A DNA stretch of 64,000 nt from Cyclobacteriaceae bacterium (GCA_028284125.1 JANQSI010000018.1:524998-588997); one strand, 5' to 3'; shown: positions 27,034-36,173, counted from the stretch's first letter. The notes: generated by a model from the sequence alone, not told the origin. Numbers and translations: made by a program.

Positions 27034-27978
27034 TTAATTTAAAGCTATTTTGATTTCATCCGTATTTATGTGTTTCTGAATCGCTTCTCTAATTTTTGTT
27101 TTACTAGCTTCACTGTCATAAGAATCTCCTACTAATTCACTTCCCAATGCGAACATTCGCATCATCAATATCTGATCTCCAGATCTCATTTTTAGCTTGA
27201 GTGTTTTTTGGCTTGCAAAAACCTCATCCCAAACGGATCGCACATCCGCCCAATAGGCTTGATTCTTTTCCCACCAATCTTTAGCTACCTGACACTTGCT
27301 TTCATCCGTTTTTGTATACTCGTTCCAGCCTTTTTCCTGGGCGATCAATTTATCTCCTTCACTGTTTCTTTTGACCTTAAGGTTGTCTTGCTCATGCACC
27401 CAACCATTGTTCGTAAGCTCTTGACGGTTACGTCTGACCATTACATTATAGTCATTTCTTTTGGTTTTCTCTCTTCTTGGAAGTGGTGCATCTGCCGTAG
27501 TTTCCCAGTAGCGTCTTTCATCCACGTGTACCCACGATCCACTTGCCTCATATCTTGGGCTGTCATCGACTTGAAAAACTTTTTGGGTCCATTGACCTTT
27601 TACTTTGGCTGCATCCAACTTGTTATAATTCCAGGCATCTCTGACATCATATTCATATAGGTCAGTGTTCTCGTAAACCCAGTCTTGCCTCCAGTGTTTG
27701 ACAATCATCGTGTCTCCCACAACTAATAGGTGTTGGATGACGATCTTGTCGTCTTCTTGGCTAACTGGGAAAATCCACTCAAGCCCGCCTGCCGTATAAT
27801 TTTTGTGAAACTCGTAAGCCGTATCTGCGGCAAAAGTCTCAGCGAAATTGAAGGTGATTTCATGACAGCCACACATAGATAGAATTGCTTCTATGTCTTC
27901 TTTCTGTTTCTTTTTTTGAGCGGTAGTGACACCTACCACCAGAGATAAGAGAATGGTAAAAAATAATTTGGTATTCAT
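27034..27978 (-). CDS. Secreted DUF6607-like protein
   Basis: This 314-residue protein has a signal peptide (LFFTILLSLVVGVTTAQ) and a mature part rich in aromatic residues: MCGCHEITFNFAETFA, HWRQDWVYENTDLYEYD, GQWTQKVFQVDDSPRYE and CQVAKDWWEKNQAYWADVR. It resembles DUF6607, which in other genomes occurs with TonB receptors and HmuY proteins; this assignment is from memory of the family. It is the last gene of the receptor-HmuY operon, 73 bp behind hmuY, with a hairpin in between that may lower its expression. Probable role: periplasmic or surface partner in haem or iron uptake. Confidence 0.75.
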   Translation of the reverse strand: MNTKLFFTILLSLVVGVTTAQKKKQKEDIEAILSMCGCHEITFNFAETFAADTAYEFHKNYTAGGLEWIFPVSQEDDKIVIQHLLVVGDTMIVKHWRQDWVYENTDLYEYDVRDAWNYNKLDAAKVKGQWTQKVFQVDDSPRYEASGSWVHVDERRYWETTADAPLPRREKTKRNDYNVMVRRNRQELTNNGWVHEQDNLKVKRNSEGDKLIAQEKGWNEYTKTDESKCQVAKDWWEKNQAYWADVRSVWDEVFASQKTLKLKMRSGDQILMMRMFALGSELVGDSYDSEASKTKIREAIQKHINTDEIKIALN

Positions 27979-28007
27979 TTTAGTGATAATTTAATGTTTT
28001 TCATAAA

Positions 28008-28035
28008 TCAAGGCCTCTACTTGTAGAGACCTTGA
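28008..28035 (-). terminator. Intra-operon hairpin between hmuY and DUF6607-like gene
   Basis: TCAAGG-c-CTCTAC pairs with GTAGAG-a-CCTTGA around a 2-nt loop (12 pairs, one mismatch). The downstream T tract is short, so it may be a weak terminator, attenuator or RNA-stability element rather than a full stop. Confidence 0.6.
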
Positions 28036-28051
28036 ATTTAGTTTTGTCAAT

Positions 28052-29473
28052 TTATTGAATGAGTTCGTATGCCACCTCAGGATATCCTCGTTCTCCCTGG
28101 TCACTATACATTTTTGTAAATCTAAACTTGTAGAAGTTCCCTTCACTGTCTTCCAATACATAGAATACGGAAGTATTGATTGTGAATCCAAAGGTTGCAA
28201 AGTCGAAAATCCTCCAGTTGCTACCGATGATGTTTCCTGCTTCAGAAAATGTCATAGAGGTCAGATCTGAACTGCCGAAATTGTCAAACTCGGAGTGATC
28301 CATATCTACGGCGGCTATTTGCACACCCCCTTGTCGGTTAGATAGAATGAAATCTGAAAACCCATAAGCACCATCTCCAGCACCGAAATCAATGATGTTT
28401 GAGGAAATAGCGAAAACGATATCCCATCGATCTTTTGCAGGCTCTACAGTAATATCAGAACCATCCTCGAAGTTGAAAAAGACAAAATTTGTTGTTGGGT
28501 CCTTAGTAACAGTTACTTCTTCAAAAGTAGTAGCAGCAATATCCGCGTGTTGGATAACATAATCATTCCCGCTTTTTAGTATTCGGATTTTTTTCCATCC
28601 ACGCTCTGTTCCATCCACGTTTACAGATCCTACGGTAACATCTCCTGTGCCCGGCCCAAATCCTCTGTTAATGATGTACACATTGTTTTCGGAATCGGTA
28701 GCCGAGATGTCTGCTATGGCAAGTTTATCTAAATCTCTGTCCGGGTTATCTATGTAGATATGAGCACCGGCGGTACCAATCGTTTGAATAGCAGCAAATC
28801 CAACAGTATCGGCTGCTGTGACACTGTTCATATCGGTTTTATCCAATGCTTGTGCCATTCCATATGTCGCAAAATTCACTATGACTTTGTCTTCAGTACC
28901 GGTGTAAAAGCCTAGATCCCAGCTTGTTCTCGCAGCGGCAGTTTCTGCATTCAAACTAAAGTCTACAAAAACCATGTTAGGTTGAGTAGGACCACCAACA
29001 CTTGCTTCGATTGTAGATCCTGCTGAAACAATGGCTTCAAAGCTCACTTCAAGTTCCGTATTTCCGGAAATCTCAACATTCGTTTCTCCGTCTACAGATT
29101 GCAAAGCGAAGGAAACCGAGCTCCCTGGTGCGATTACATCAGCTGTACGATTAATTGTGAAAGAAGCTGATTCAGAACCAGCCGGTATGTTGATTGTTAA
29201 CGTTCCTGCTGCGATCGCTGGAGTTGTCGAGTAATCAGTGCCTGCTATCACACCAGTTTCAGTTACAGCAATCGTAACATCAATATCTTCTATGGTAGCA
29301 CGACTAAATGAGATCGCCACATCCAGGCTTCCCATGTCACTCGTAAGACCCAAAGCGGTGGTTTGAAATGCAACGCCTAAGGTTGCAATCTCACCATCAT
29401 CATCTGAACACGAGCTTACGACTAATAGTATGGCTAAGCTCGAAATTGTTAATAGTTGTTTAACACTTTTCAT
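28052..29473 (-). CDS. hmuY: HmuY-family haem-binding lipoprotein
   Basis: This 473-residue lipoprotein has the lipobox LLVVSSC. Residues about 30-150 form a Calx-beta-like domain (TSDMGSLDVAISFSRATIEDIDVTIAVTETG...). The rest is HmuY-like with two WD-containing blocks, SWDLGFYTGTEDKVIVN and RWDIVFAISSNIIDFG, separated by a region with strongly acidic loops. In Porphyromonas HmuY takes haem and passes it to the TonB receptor HmuR. Here the gene lies 17 bp behind a TonB receptor gene in the same order of function. The haem ligands (two His in P. gingivalis HmuY) cannot be assigned by eye; other HmuY homologues use Met. Confidence 0.85.
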   Translation of the reverse strand: MKSVKQLLTISSLAILLVVSSCSDDDGEIATLGVAFQTTALGLTSDMGSLDVAISFSRATIEDIDVTIAVTETGVIAGTDYSTTPAIAAGTLTINIPAGSESASFTINRTADVIAPGSSVSFALQSVDGETNVEISGNTELEVSFEAIVSAGSTIEASVGGPTQPNMVFVDFSLNAETAAARTSWDLGFYTGTEDKVIVNFATYGMAQALDKTDMNSVTAADTVGFAAIQTIGTAGAHIYIDNPDRDLDKLAIADISATDSENNVYIINRGFGPGTGDVTVGSVNVDGTERGWKKIRILKSGNDYVIQHADIAATTFEEVTVTKDPTTNFVFFNFEDGSDITVEPAKDRWDIVFAISSNIIDFGAGDGAYGFSDFILSNRQGGVQIAAVDMDHSEFDNFGSSDLTSMTFSEAGNIIGSNWRIFDFATFGFTINTSVFYVLEDSEGNFYKFRFTKMYSDQGERGYPEVAYELIQ

Positions 29474-29490
29474 TGTTATATTAAGTAATT

Positions 29491-31749
29491 CTAAAATTTA
29501 TATGTTGCCCTTAAAAAATAAGATCTTCCGTATGCCAGTGCTGTGGTGGTAGCAGCAGCAGAGTGAACGCCAGCTTGCCCTGTAGTCGTTTGGACATCTG
29601 TGATATTCATTAAGTTTTTAACTCCGCCCCGAAACTCAAAATGGTTATTGAATCGCCATGTAGAGGTGAGGTCCAGCCAATTGAATGATTCTGTCACCCC
29701 TTTTCTAAACTCTTCATCTTCCTGAATGTATTGCTCAACTCTCCCGGTATGTTTATAGTACAAAGCCAGGCTAAGATTTGGCTTGAGTTTGTAAATCGTA
29801 TTGAAGTTTAACTCGGGAGAAAAAAGGAAGTCATCAAGGCTATTGTCGTCTTCAAAAAACTGGTTAAATCTTCCGATGTAGGAGGCGCCTACGTTAATGG
29901 CAATTTTAGGCCATTCGAGTTGATTGTTGAAGCTGAGTCCTTTCGACTTAAATCTTTCAATGTTGATGTATTGAAACTGAAGTGGTGCTTCGTTAACTAC
30001 TGCCAACATGATTTGATCACTCAGGTTGTTATAAAAAAGTTTGAGTGAACTTGATGCAAGGAGATTTCCCGTCTTGATTCTTTTCTTTATATCAAGTGAA
30101 AGACCGTAACCATCTTCAGGTCTTAACTCAGGATTTCCTCTCACATCATGGTTTGCGTCCACGAACCAGAAATACAATTCGGTGATGTTTGGTGTTCGAT
30201 AGGATCGTCCGGCCGAAAACCTGATATCAAAATTTGCTGGGGCATTGTATTTGGCATTAATCGAATAGATCAAAGGGGAGGCATACAATGAGTTATAAAA
30301 TGTTCTAAAACCAGGTCTTAAAGTCAGCTTGGAAATGGGAGTCCACTCCAGGTTTGCAAACCCAGCGATGTTATCAATGCTTTGTTGACCTTCATCAATT
30401 TGAGCACCATCTACACTTTCATGAGTATATTCATACCCTAGCTCAAGGTCGAATGGTTGCGAGCCTAGAATATTGGTCACATTTCCTCGGCTTGTAAATG
30501 ATTCAAGGAAACTTATTTCTTCATTTGTGATTTCCTCTTCTTGTTCCGTTTGAATTCGGTATCTGTAGTTGTATTGTCGGGCCCTTACTTTAGTAAATGC
30601 TGAAACTACGCTATAGCCAATTGGATTGTCATGACCTAACTGACCCGAGAAATCAAGGTAGTGACCGTAGCGCCTTGTTTCGTTGCGAAGATCAAGAGCA
30701 AATGGATTTTCAATTCCCGAAGAAATATGCTCGTCAGGAAAGACAACACGTGAATGTCTGTCCAGTTTTTGACCAAAGTAATTAACTCTATATCTGCCTC
30801 TGAATCTTTTTCCTTTATAGGTGGCAAAAGCACTTGTCGCGTATTGTAATTTGGGAAGCCAGTCGTGTCCTCTCAGATCATCATTTTCGGTATGATCCTT
30901 ACCTTCAAATCCATTGAAAAATCCTCGAAAATCATTTCGCTGAAATTCGCCCTGAATGCTCCACTTTTCACCAAGATCTTTACCAAGGTTTATTGTTTGA
31001 ATGTGGCGCCCTTTATCCCATCCATATTCTGGTCCAACTGTTTCTTCCTGTATGGATACAGAATTGTACGTAGATTGCTTAGTGATCAAATTCACTACAC
31101 CTGCTAATGCATTGGCACCATAACTCACCGCCATTGGGCCCTCCACAATTTCAACGCGCTCAATGGAGTTCATATTTATCTGGGATATATCAACATTGTT
31201 TCCATTCCCGTTGATACTTGGCACAGGAATCCCGTCAATAAGCACTTTGACATATTGTCCATCCAAACCAAGCATGCTTATGGAGGTCCGGCCTTCCGAT
31301 TTGCTAGGAGTTAGCGTGATGTTGAGGTTGTTGCTTAGAACATCGGCCAGATCAATAGCACCCTGGGCTTCAATTTGTTCTCTGTGAATGGCCTTTACGG
31401 TGTGAACCGACTGGTCAATGGATTGAGGCTCGAACTGCCCAGTGACAACAACATCATTCAAGTAGGTAGCTTCCGGAGCAAGAGAAATTACCGATTCTGT
31501 GGTTAAAAGTTTTCCATTGAGATTTGAGTAGGAGACATGGCTGACCTGGTATTGAACCGGTAGATTTAGTGAAAAATTGAAATGGCCGCTTTCATCCGTA
31601 ACACCAAATTCTTCACCCTGGTTATTTCTTACAACTACAAGTACACTAGATACTGGCTCTTTTGTTTCCTGATCGAGGACTTTCAATACACTTTGTGAAA
31701 AACTTCGTGCAACTGTGAATATGAGTGTTATTGCTATGATTAATTTCAT
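29491..31749 (-). CDS. TonB-dependent outer-membrane receptor, haem type likely
   Basis: This 752-residue receptor has a signal peptide, a CarboxypepD_reg-like domain (residues 20-90), a plug with DVVVTGQ and the VERVEIVEGPMAVSYGANALAGVVNLIT-type segment, and a barrel ending in Phe. Near residues 515-545 it has SYRTPNI and GNPELRPE, similar to the FRAP and NPNL boxes of haem receptors, with a His (ANHDV) between them, the place where haem receptors carry a ligand His. It is followed by hmuY and the DUF6607-like gene. A perfect iron box ends 2 bp before the ATG. Substrate haem is inferred from these facts together. Confidence 0.9.
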   Translation of the reverse strand: MKLIIAITLIFTVARSFSQSVLKVLDQETKEPVSSVLVVVRNNQGEEFGVTDESGHFNFSLNLPVQYQVSHVSYSNLNGKLLTTESVISLAPEATYLNDVVVTGQFEPQSIDQSVHTVKAIHREQIEAQGAIDLADVLSNNLNITLTPSKSEGRTSISMLGLDGQYVKVLIDGIPVPSINGNGNNVDISQINMNSIERVEIVEGPMAVSYGANALAGVVNLITKQSTYNSVSIQEETVGPEYGWDKGRHIQTINLGKDLGEKWSIQGEFQRNDFRGFFNGFEGKDHTENDDLRGHDWLPKLQYATSAFATYKGKRFRGRYRVNYFGQKLDRHSRVVFPDEHISSGIENPFALDLRNETRRYGHYLDFSGQLGHDNPIGYSVVSAFTKVRARQYNYRYRIQTEQEEEITNEEISFLESFTSRGNVTNILGSQPFDLELGYEYTHESVDGAQIDEGQQSIDNIAGFANLEWTPISKLTLRPGFRTFYNSLYASPLIYSINAKYNAPANFDIRFSAGRSYRTPNITELYFWFVDANHDVRGNPELRPEDGYGLSLDIKKRIKTGNLLASSSLKLFYNNLSDQIMLAVVNEAPLQFQYINIERFKSKGLSFNNQLEWPKIAINVGASYIGRFNQFFEDDNSLDDFLFSPELNFNTIYKLKPNLSLALYYKHTGRVEQYIQEDEEFRKGVTESFNWLDLTSTWRFNNHFEFRGGVKNLMNITDVQTTTGQAGVHSAAATTTALAYGRSYFLRATYKF

Positions 31750-31751
31750 TA

Positions 31752-31769
31752 TTTAGAATGATTCTAAAC
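31752..31769. promoter_or_regulatory. Iron-box operator 3 (TonB receptor operon)
   Basis: Reads GTTTAGAATCATTCTAAA on the minus strand, lacking only the last symmetric base. It lies 2 bp before the receptor ATG, the same geometry as operator 1. A weak -7-like GATATTTG is just upstream. Confidence 0.75.
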
Positions 31770-31803
31770 AAATGCAAATATCAAAGCGTTGGATAATCCA
31801 CAC

Positions 31804-31848
31804 AATCGCCAATCTTAGTGAATTTCGAATTAGCTAGAACTAGTGATT
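31804..31848. promoter_or_regulatory. AATCRCTA module in haem-locus divergent region
   Basis: AATCGCCA (31804), an inverted partner TAGTGAATT (about 31816-31824) and inverted TAGTGATT within AGAACTAGTGATTGT (31836-31850). Distances match the module at 26503-26547 exactly (32 bp between AATCGC and AGAACTAG). The whole forms an imperfect dyad of about 49 bp between the two divergent operons. The TTG at 31847-31849 can act as -33 element of the ankyrin promoter. Confidence 0.6.
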
Positions 31849-31877
31849 GTGAGAGTGAGAGATACTGTTCAACTTTG
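31847..31877 (+). promoter_or_regulatory. Promoter of ankyrin operon
   Basis: TTG (31847-31849), 20 bp, CAACTTTG (31870-31877), which departs from TAnnTTTG only in the first base. The -33 TTG lies inside the conserved AGAACTAGYGATTGT element. Confidence 0.5.
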
Positions 31878-31881
31878 CTTA

Positions 31882-31899
31882 TTTGGAAGCATTCTAAAC
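31882..31899. promoter_or_regulatory. Iron-box operator 4, degenerate left half
   Basis: TTTGGAAGCATTCTAAAC: the right half ATTCTAAA is intact, the left half has three changes. It covers the expected transcription start of the ankyrin operon, at the same place as operator 2 in its promoter. Confidence 0.55.
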
Positions 31900-31909
31900 A
31901 ACAACACAA

Positions 31910-33412
31910 ATGAAATTCTCAAACAGCTACTTTCTACTTATCATTTTGGTGGTTTTAGGTAATGTGACTTATGGCCAGAACAAGAACATTTTGATTGACC
32001 GGTCATTTTGGAAGCAACAACCTTCTGTAGAAGAGGTTGAGAAAAAAATCAAAGAAGGTCACTCCCCAACAGCAATGACCTCTTCCAATTTTGATGCAAC
32101 AGTCTATGCCATCTTAGAGAACAATTCTCTTGAAACGATAAAGTATCTACTTACGCAGGGTAATGCGGTTGACAAAATCACTCATGATGGGAGAACCTAT
32201 TTGATGTGGGCAGCTTTAAGAGGAAATATTGAGGTAATGAAGTACCTGGTGGATGAAGGAGCGAAATTGGACATAGTCGACCAACATGGTTATTCATTGT
32301 TAATGTTTCCTGCATCAAATGGGCAGCCGAACACGATGATGTATGATTATATGCAAAATGAATTGGGCATTGACATTCTTGAAGAAAAAGACAGAAATGG
32401 AAGGAATGCTTTGCTTGCTTGTGCATCGCGAATAAAAGATTTTGAGTTGGTGGATTACTTCATTTCCAAAGGATTGGATATCAATAGTGTGGATGCCAAC
32501 GGAAATGGGATGTTTCACTATGCAGCTCAAACGGGCGATAAAAAAGTGATCAAGAAGCTTGTTGCTGATTACAAAGTCAATGCTGGATTGAATGAAAACA
32601 CGAATGAGAACGCTATTCTGTTTGCGACAAGGAGAAATGGACCTAGTCTTTCTTTCTTTCAATACTTAGAAAAAGAGTTTGATCTGGACCCGGCCATCGT
32701 TTCTAAAAAAGGACAAAATGCACTTCATAGTTTGGTGACTCGAACGAAAGACCTGGAAACGATTCGCTATTTTGTTGAGAAGGGAGCAGATCCAAATCAG
32801 CAGGATGATAAAGGAAATAGTGCACTCATCAATGCATCGGCGAGAGGTTCTAAGGAAGTAATCGAATACTTGATCAGTAAAACGTCCGATATCAATGTGA
32901 CCAATAAAGATGGATTGTCCGGTCTGACAAGAGCGGTAAAGTACAACTCGCTTGAGGTTGCAAAACTTCTAAAGGACAGTGGAGCAGATATCGAAGTTGT
33001 TGATCGAAAAGGAAATAATCTGGGCTATCATTTGGTTGATGCATTTAACAGAGATGTTGATGCCTTCAAGCAAAAAAGCGAATACCTGGTTGGTCTTGGA
33101 CTTGACATGAACTCCAAACAATCGGAAGGCACCACATTGGTACACAATGCAATCAAAAAGAGTGATATCGAGCTGTTGAAGGTGTTACTGTCTTACGGAA
33201 TTGACATTAATGCCAAGGATGAAAATGGTGATACAGCCCTTCATAAAGCAGCGCTCCAATCACAGGATGAAAAAATGTTGAAGTACCTGGTGAAAGCTGG
33301 AGCAGATCTTGGAATCAACACTGCATTTGATGAGTCGGCATATGATTTAGCAAAAAGCAATGAAATGTTAGCTGACACAAACATTGAATTCTTAAAAGCA
33401 GAAGGGAAATGA
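31910..33412 (+). CDS. Exported ankyrin-repeat protein
   Basis: A 500-residue protein with a signal peptide (LLIILVVLGNVTYGQ) followed by ankyrin repeats over nearly the whole length, for example DGRTYLMWAALRGNIEVMKYLVDEGA, KGNSALINASARGSKEVIEYL and NGDTALHKAALQSQDEKMLKYLVKAGA. Ankyrin stacks bind proteins, so it is probably a periplasmic scaffold. It is the first gene of an operon with a DUF2271 protein and a membrane flavoreductase; the stop overlaps the next start (ATGA). Some bacterial ankyrin proteins work beside catalase or haem proteins in the periplasm, but no such partner is proven here. Confidence 0.88.
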   Translation: MKFSNSYFLLIILVVLGNVTYGQNKNILIDRSFWKQQPSVEEVEKKIKEGHSPTAMTSSNFDATVYAILENNSLETIKYLLTQGNAVDKITHDGRTYLMWAALRGNIEVMKYLVDEGAKLDIVDQHGYSLLMFPASNGQPNTMMYDYMQNELGIDILEEKDRNGRNALLACASRIKDFELVDYFISKGLDINSVDANGNGMFHYAAQTGDKKVIKKLVADYKVNAGLNENTNENAILFATRRNGPSLSFFQYLEKEFDLDPAIVSKKGQNALHSLVTRTKDLETIRYFVEKGADPNQQDDKGNSALINASARGSKEVIEYLISKTSDINVTNKDGLSGLTRAVKYNSLEVAKLLKDSGADIEVVDRKGNNLGYHLVDAFNRDVDAFKQKSEYLVGLGLDMNSKQSEGTTLVHNAIKKSDIELLKVLLSYGIDINAKDENGDTALHKAALQSQDEKMLKYLVKAGADLGINTAFDESAYDLAKSNEMLADTNIEFLKAEGK

Positions 33413-33894
33413 AAAGATTGGTTTTTCTGGTTGCATTGTTCCTTTTTGCTTTTGTAGGTACCTCGTGGAAATATAGCAATGGAACCAAAAATGTGAAGTG
33501 TCTCATCCAGTTGACCAATTATGGCGGTGAAGGAGCCTACATCGCCGTTTCTCTTTTGGACTCTACGGGCGCTTATAAACAAACCTTATATGTTGGTGGC
33601 TTTGAAGAGGAATGGTATCCGGACCTTCCTGAATGGTATGCTTTTTATAACGATGATTTTGAATCGATCGATGGTATCACTGGTGCTTCCATTCAAAGCG
33701 GAGGAAGAAAAATTACCTCATTAGTGATAGCTGCTGACAAACTCGATGCGGGTTACAAATTGCGGTTTGAGACATCAGTAGAAGATGAATCTTACTTCAG
33801 CAAAGATGTGGAGGTTGATCTGACGAGTGAAAACATCAATCAAACGGTAGAAGGATCAGGCTACATTCGCCTTGTAAAAATGATGGCAAACTAA
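33409..33894 (+). CDS. Secreted DUF2271-like protein
   Basis: A 161-residue protein with a signal peptide (VFLVALFLFAFVGTSW). The mature part shows GAYIAVSLLDSTGAYKQTLYVGG and WYPDLPEWYAF, the pattern of DUF2271, whose members usually lie beside PepSY-domain membrane proteins, as here. It overlaps the ankyrin gene by 4 bp and precedes the PepSY reductase gene by 7 bp, so the three are translated from one messenger. Likely a periplasmic partner of the reductase; no binding residues can be named. Confidence 0.8.
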   Translation: MKRLVFLVALFLFAFVGTSWKYSNGTKNVKCLIQLTNYGGEGAYIAVSLLDSTGAYKQTLYVGGFEEEWYPDLPEWYAFYNDDFESIDGITGASIQSGGRKITSLVIAADKLDAGYKLRFETSVEDESYFSKDVEVDLTSENINQTVEGSGYIRLVKMMAN

Positions 33895-33901
33895 CTTGTC
33901 G

Positions 33902-36100
33902 ATGAAGGTTTCTCCCTGGAGACTTCTACATTTATGGCTGGCCATTGTTTCTTCAGTTTTCATCCTGATTGCATCAATCACGGGAGTGATTCTGGCGATT
34001 GAGCCGGTTTATCAACAATCATATGGATACGAAAGACCTGAAGCAGATGAACTTTCAGTGACTGATCTCATTGAAAATACGTCTGTTGCTTACCCAGAAA
34101 TTTCAAGCATTCGAAAAGATCATAATGACTATTATCAAATCACCATTTTTGATGAAGAAGGCGAAAGCACTTTTTATGTAGATCCCATTACAGGTGAGCG
34201 GTTGGGTGAACTTATCAAAACTCCGGAACTATTTGATTTTGCGCGTGTCCTTCATCGCTCACTTTACTTGAAACAGACTGGGCGCTTTATAATAGGAGTT
34301 ACTTCGTTGCTTTTGGTTTTTATATGCATCGCAGGTTTTGTTCTGGTAGTGAGAAAACAGGGCGGAATAGTTTTATACTTCAATAAGGTAGTCAAGGAAA
34401 ATTTCTATCAGGATTACCATACCAAATTGGGGAAAATTTTCATTTGGCTGATCCTATTCGTCAGCATCACAGGCACCATTTTGTTTCTTGAGCGCTTTGA
34501 TCTATTAGGAGAACAAACGATCAGTCACTCTTTTGATTCACCACAAAGTGATCAACCGGCAACTTCGGATTTTGATGTCTTCGAGTCAACCCCACTTAGC
34601 GATTTCAAAGAATTGGTATTTCCGTTTTCAGATTTCGATGATGATTACTTTGAGCTCAAGCTGGAGGATAAGGAGTATTTAATTAACCAAAAGACAGGAG
34701 CTGTAGCTAGCGAGATTGATTATAGCAACGGAATCTTAATTTCAAATTTTGCTTTTAAATGGCATACGGGAGAAGGCCAAACCTGGTGGGCCATCACGCT
34801 CGGAATTTCTTCCGTTGGACTGCTATTTTTCATCTATTCAGGCTTTGCTATTTATTTCAAACGAATTTCTTCGAAATCAAAATGGAAAAACACATTTCCA
34901 AAGGAACAATGTGAGTTGGTAGTTGCAGTTGGGTCAGAAACTGGGTCAACCGCAGAAAAAGCTAGCGCGCTTCACAAAGCACTTGTCAAAGAAGGTGTCA
35001 AAGCTTTTACGGTCACGCTGAATGATTTTGAATACTTCCCATCAATGAAGCATTTAGTGGTGATGACCTCTACCTATGGAAAGGGAGATGCTCCATCTAA
35101 TGCTAGCCAATTCGTCAAAAATTTTAATTCTGTTAAAGACCAATATGCTCCTTTTCAATACAGTGTCATAGGATTTGGGTCCAGATCCTATCCGGATTTT
35201 TGCCAATATGCTGTTGAATTAGATCAGTTCCTTGAGCAGCATACTTCAGCCTCACGTCTGCTTCCTCTTCACAAAGTAGAAGATGGTTCACTCAATGGAT
35301 TTGAAGGATGGGTGCAGGCGGTTGCGAATAAATTGAACCATGAGCTTAGAGTGAACGACTTTCTCAAAAAGCCGACGCTTGTCAATCTTCAGGTTGCTAA
35401 AAATACGGTTTCACAAAATCTGGAAGATCAAACGTTCCTGATGGAATTGACTGCTAGTAATGAGAACCTAAAGGACATCCAATCCGGAGATTTATTAGCA
35501 ATTTCTGGTGAAGATGGTATCCTCAGGTACTATTCCATGTCTGTAGATAAATCAAGGAAAGCAATTCTCCTCAGTATTAAAAAGCACAAAGAGGGAAAGG
35601 TATCTAATCACCTATCTCGATTGGCAGTAGGCAGCCACGTTGAAGCATCTTTCAAGAAAAATCCAATTTTTCATTTTCCAAAAAAAGCTTCCGGTGTTTT
35701 ACTTATCGCAAATGGAACAGGTATAGCTCCTTTCTTGGGCATGCTAGCATCCAATGCGCGAAAAATTCCTACCATGCTATTCTGGGGAGGAAAAAATGAA
35801 ACTTCTCTATGTTTATATAAACCCTATTCGGATGAACTCAAAGAAGATGGAAAACTGGAGCATTTTCAGACGGCTTATTCAAGGATTGAAAATGGAGCTA
35901 AATATGTCCAGGAACTTTTGCTACAGAACGAAAGTCTAGTCACCAGTATTCTGAAGAATCAAGGTGTCATTATGATTTGTGGATCACTCAAAATGCAGGA
36001 AGGTGTGGAGAAAATCTTAAATGGGATTGCAGAGAAAAACCTAAACCAGCCAATTGGTTTCTTTAAAGACAAGAAGATGGTTAGAGCAGATTGTTATTGA
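33902..36100 (+). CDS. PepSY membrane protein fused to flavodoxin and FAD reductase
   Basis: About 732 residues from the ATG at 33902 (the TTG at 33896 is less likely). The N-terminal half is a PepSY-associated membrane domain with four hydrophobic helices and conserved His in VLHRSLYL, DYHTKLGK and FKWHTGEG, possible haem b ligands as in FoxB/PiuB-type ferric reductases. Then come a flavodoxin-like domain (VGSETGSTAEKASALHKAL, FMN; from about residue 340) and a CysJ-like FAD/NADPH domain (YYSMSVDKSRK; NGTGIAPFLGML; CGSLKMQEGVEKIL). Electrons would run NADPH-FAD-FMN-haem to the periplasm to reduce ferric iron, a siderophore or haem. Substrate is inferred from the iron-box operon. Confidence 0.88.
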   Translation: MKVSPWRLLHLWLAIVSSVFILIASITGVILAIEPVYQQSYGYERPEADELSVTDLIENTSVAYPEISSIRKDHNDYYQITIFDEEGESTFYVDPITGERLGELIKTPELFDFARVLHRSLYLKQTGRFIIGVTSLLLVFICIAGFVLVVRKQGGIVLYFNKVVKENFYQDYHTKLGKIFIWLILFVSITGTILFLERFDLLGEQTISHSFDSPQSDQPATSDFDVFESTPLSDFKELVFPFSDFDDDYFELKLEDKEYLINQKTGAVASEIDYSNGILISNFAFKWHTGEGQTWWAITLGISSVGLLFFIYSGFAIYFKRISSKSKWKNTFPKEQCELVVAVGSETGSTAEKASALHKALVKEGVKAFTVTLNDFEYFPSMKHLVVMTSTYGKGDAPSNASQFVKNFNSVKDQYAPFQYSVIGFGSRSYPDFCQYAVELDQFLEQHTSASRLLPLHKVEDGSLNGFEGWVQAVANKLNHELRVNDFLKKPTLVNLQVAKNTVSQNLEDQTFLMELTASNENLKDIQSGDLLAISGEDGILRYYSMSVDKSRKAILLSIKKHKEGKVSNHLSRLAVGSHVEASFKKNPIFHFPKKASGVLLIANGTGIAPFLGMLASNARKIPTMLFWGGKNETSLCLYKPYSDELKEDGKLEHFQTAYSRIENGAKYVQELLLQNESLVTSILKNQGVIMICGSLKMQEGVEKILNGIAEKNLNQPIGFFKDKKMVRADCY

Positions 36101-36146
36101 TCACTTCGACTACCCACAATTATCACATTTTCCATCCTTCTTTTTT

Positions 36147-36173
36147 GGTGCAAATGATCGCACCATAAAAAAA
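36147..36173. terminator. Possible bidirectional terminator
   Basis: GGTGC / GCACC around an 8-nt loop, flanked by a T6 tract on the left and an A-rich tract on the right, between the reductase gene (+) and feoB (-). Short stem, so moderate confidence. Confidence 0.5.

Noticed and set aside
27991-28200. 69-codon minus-strand ORF overlapping the hmuY end.
   Set aside because: It lies in another frame of hmuY and runs through the intergenic hairpin; a shadow ORF.
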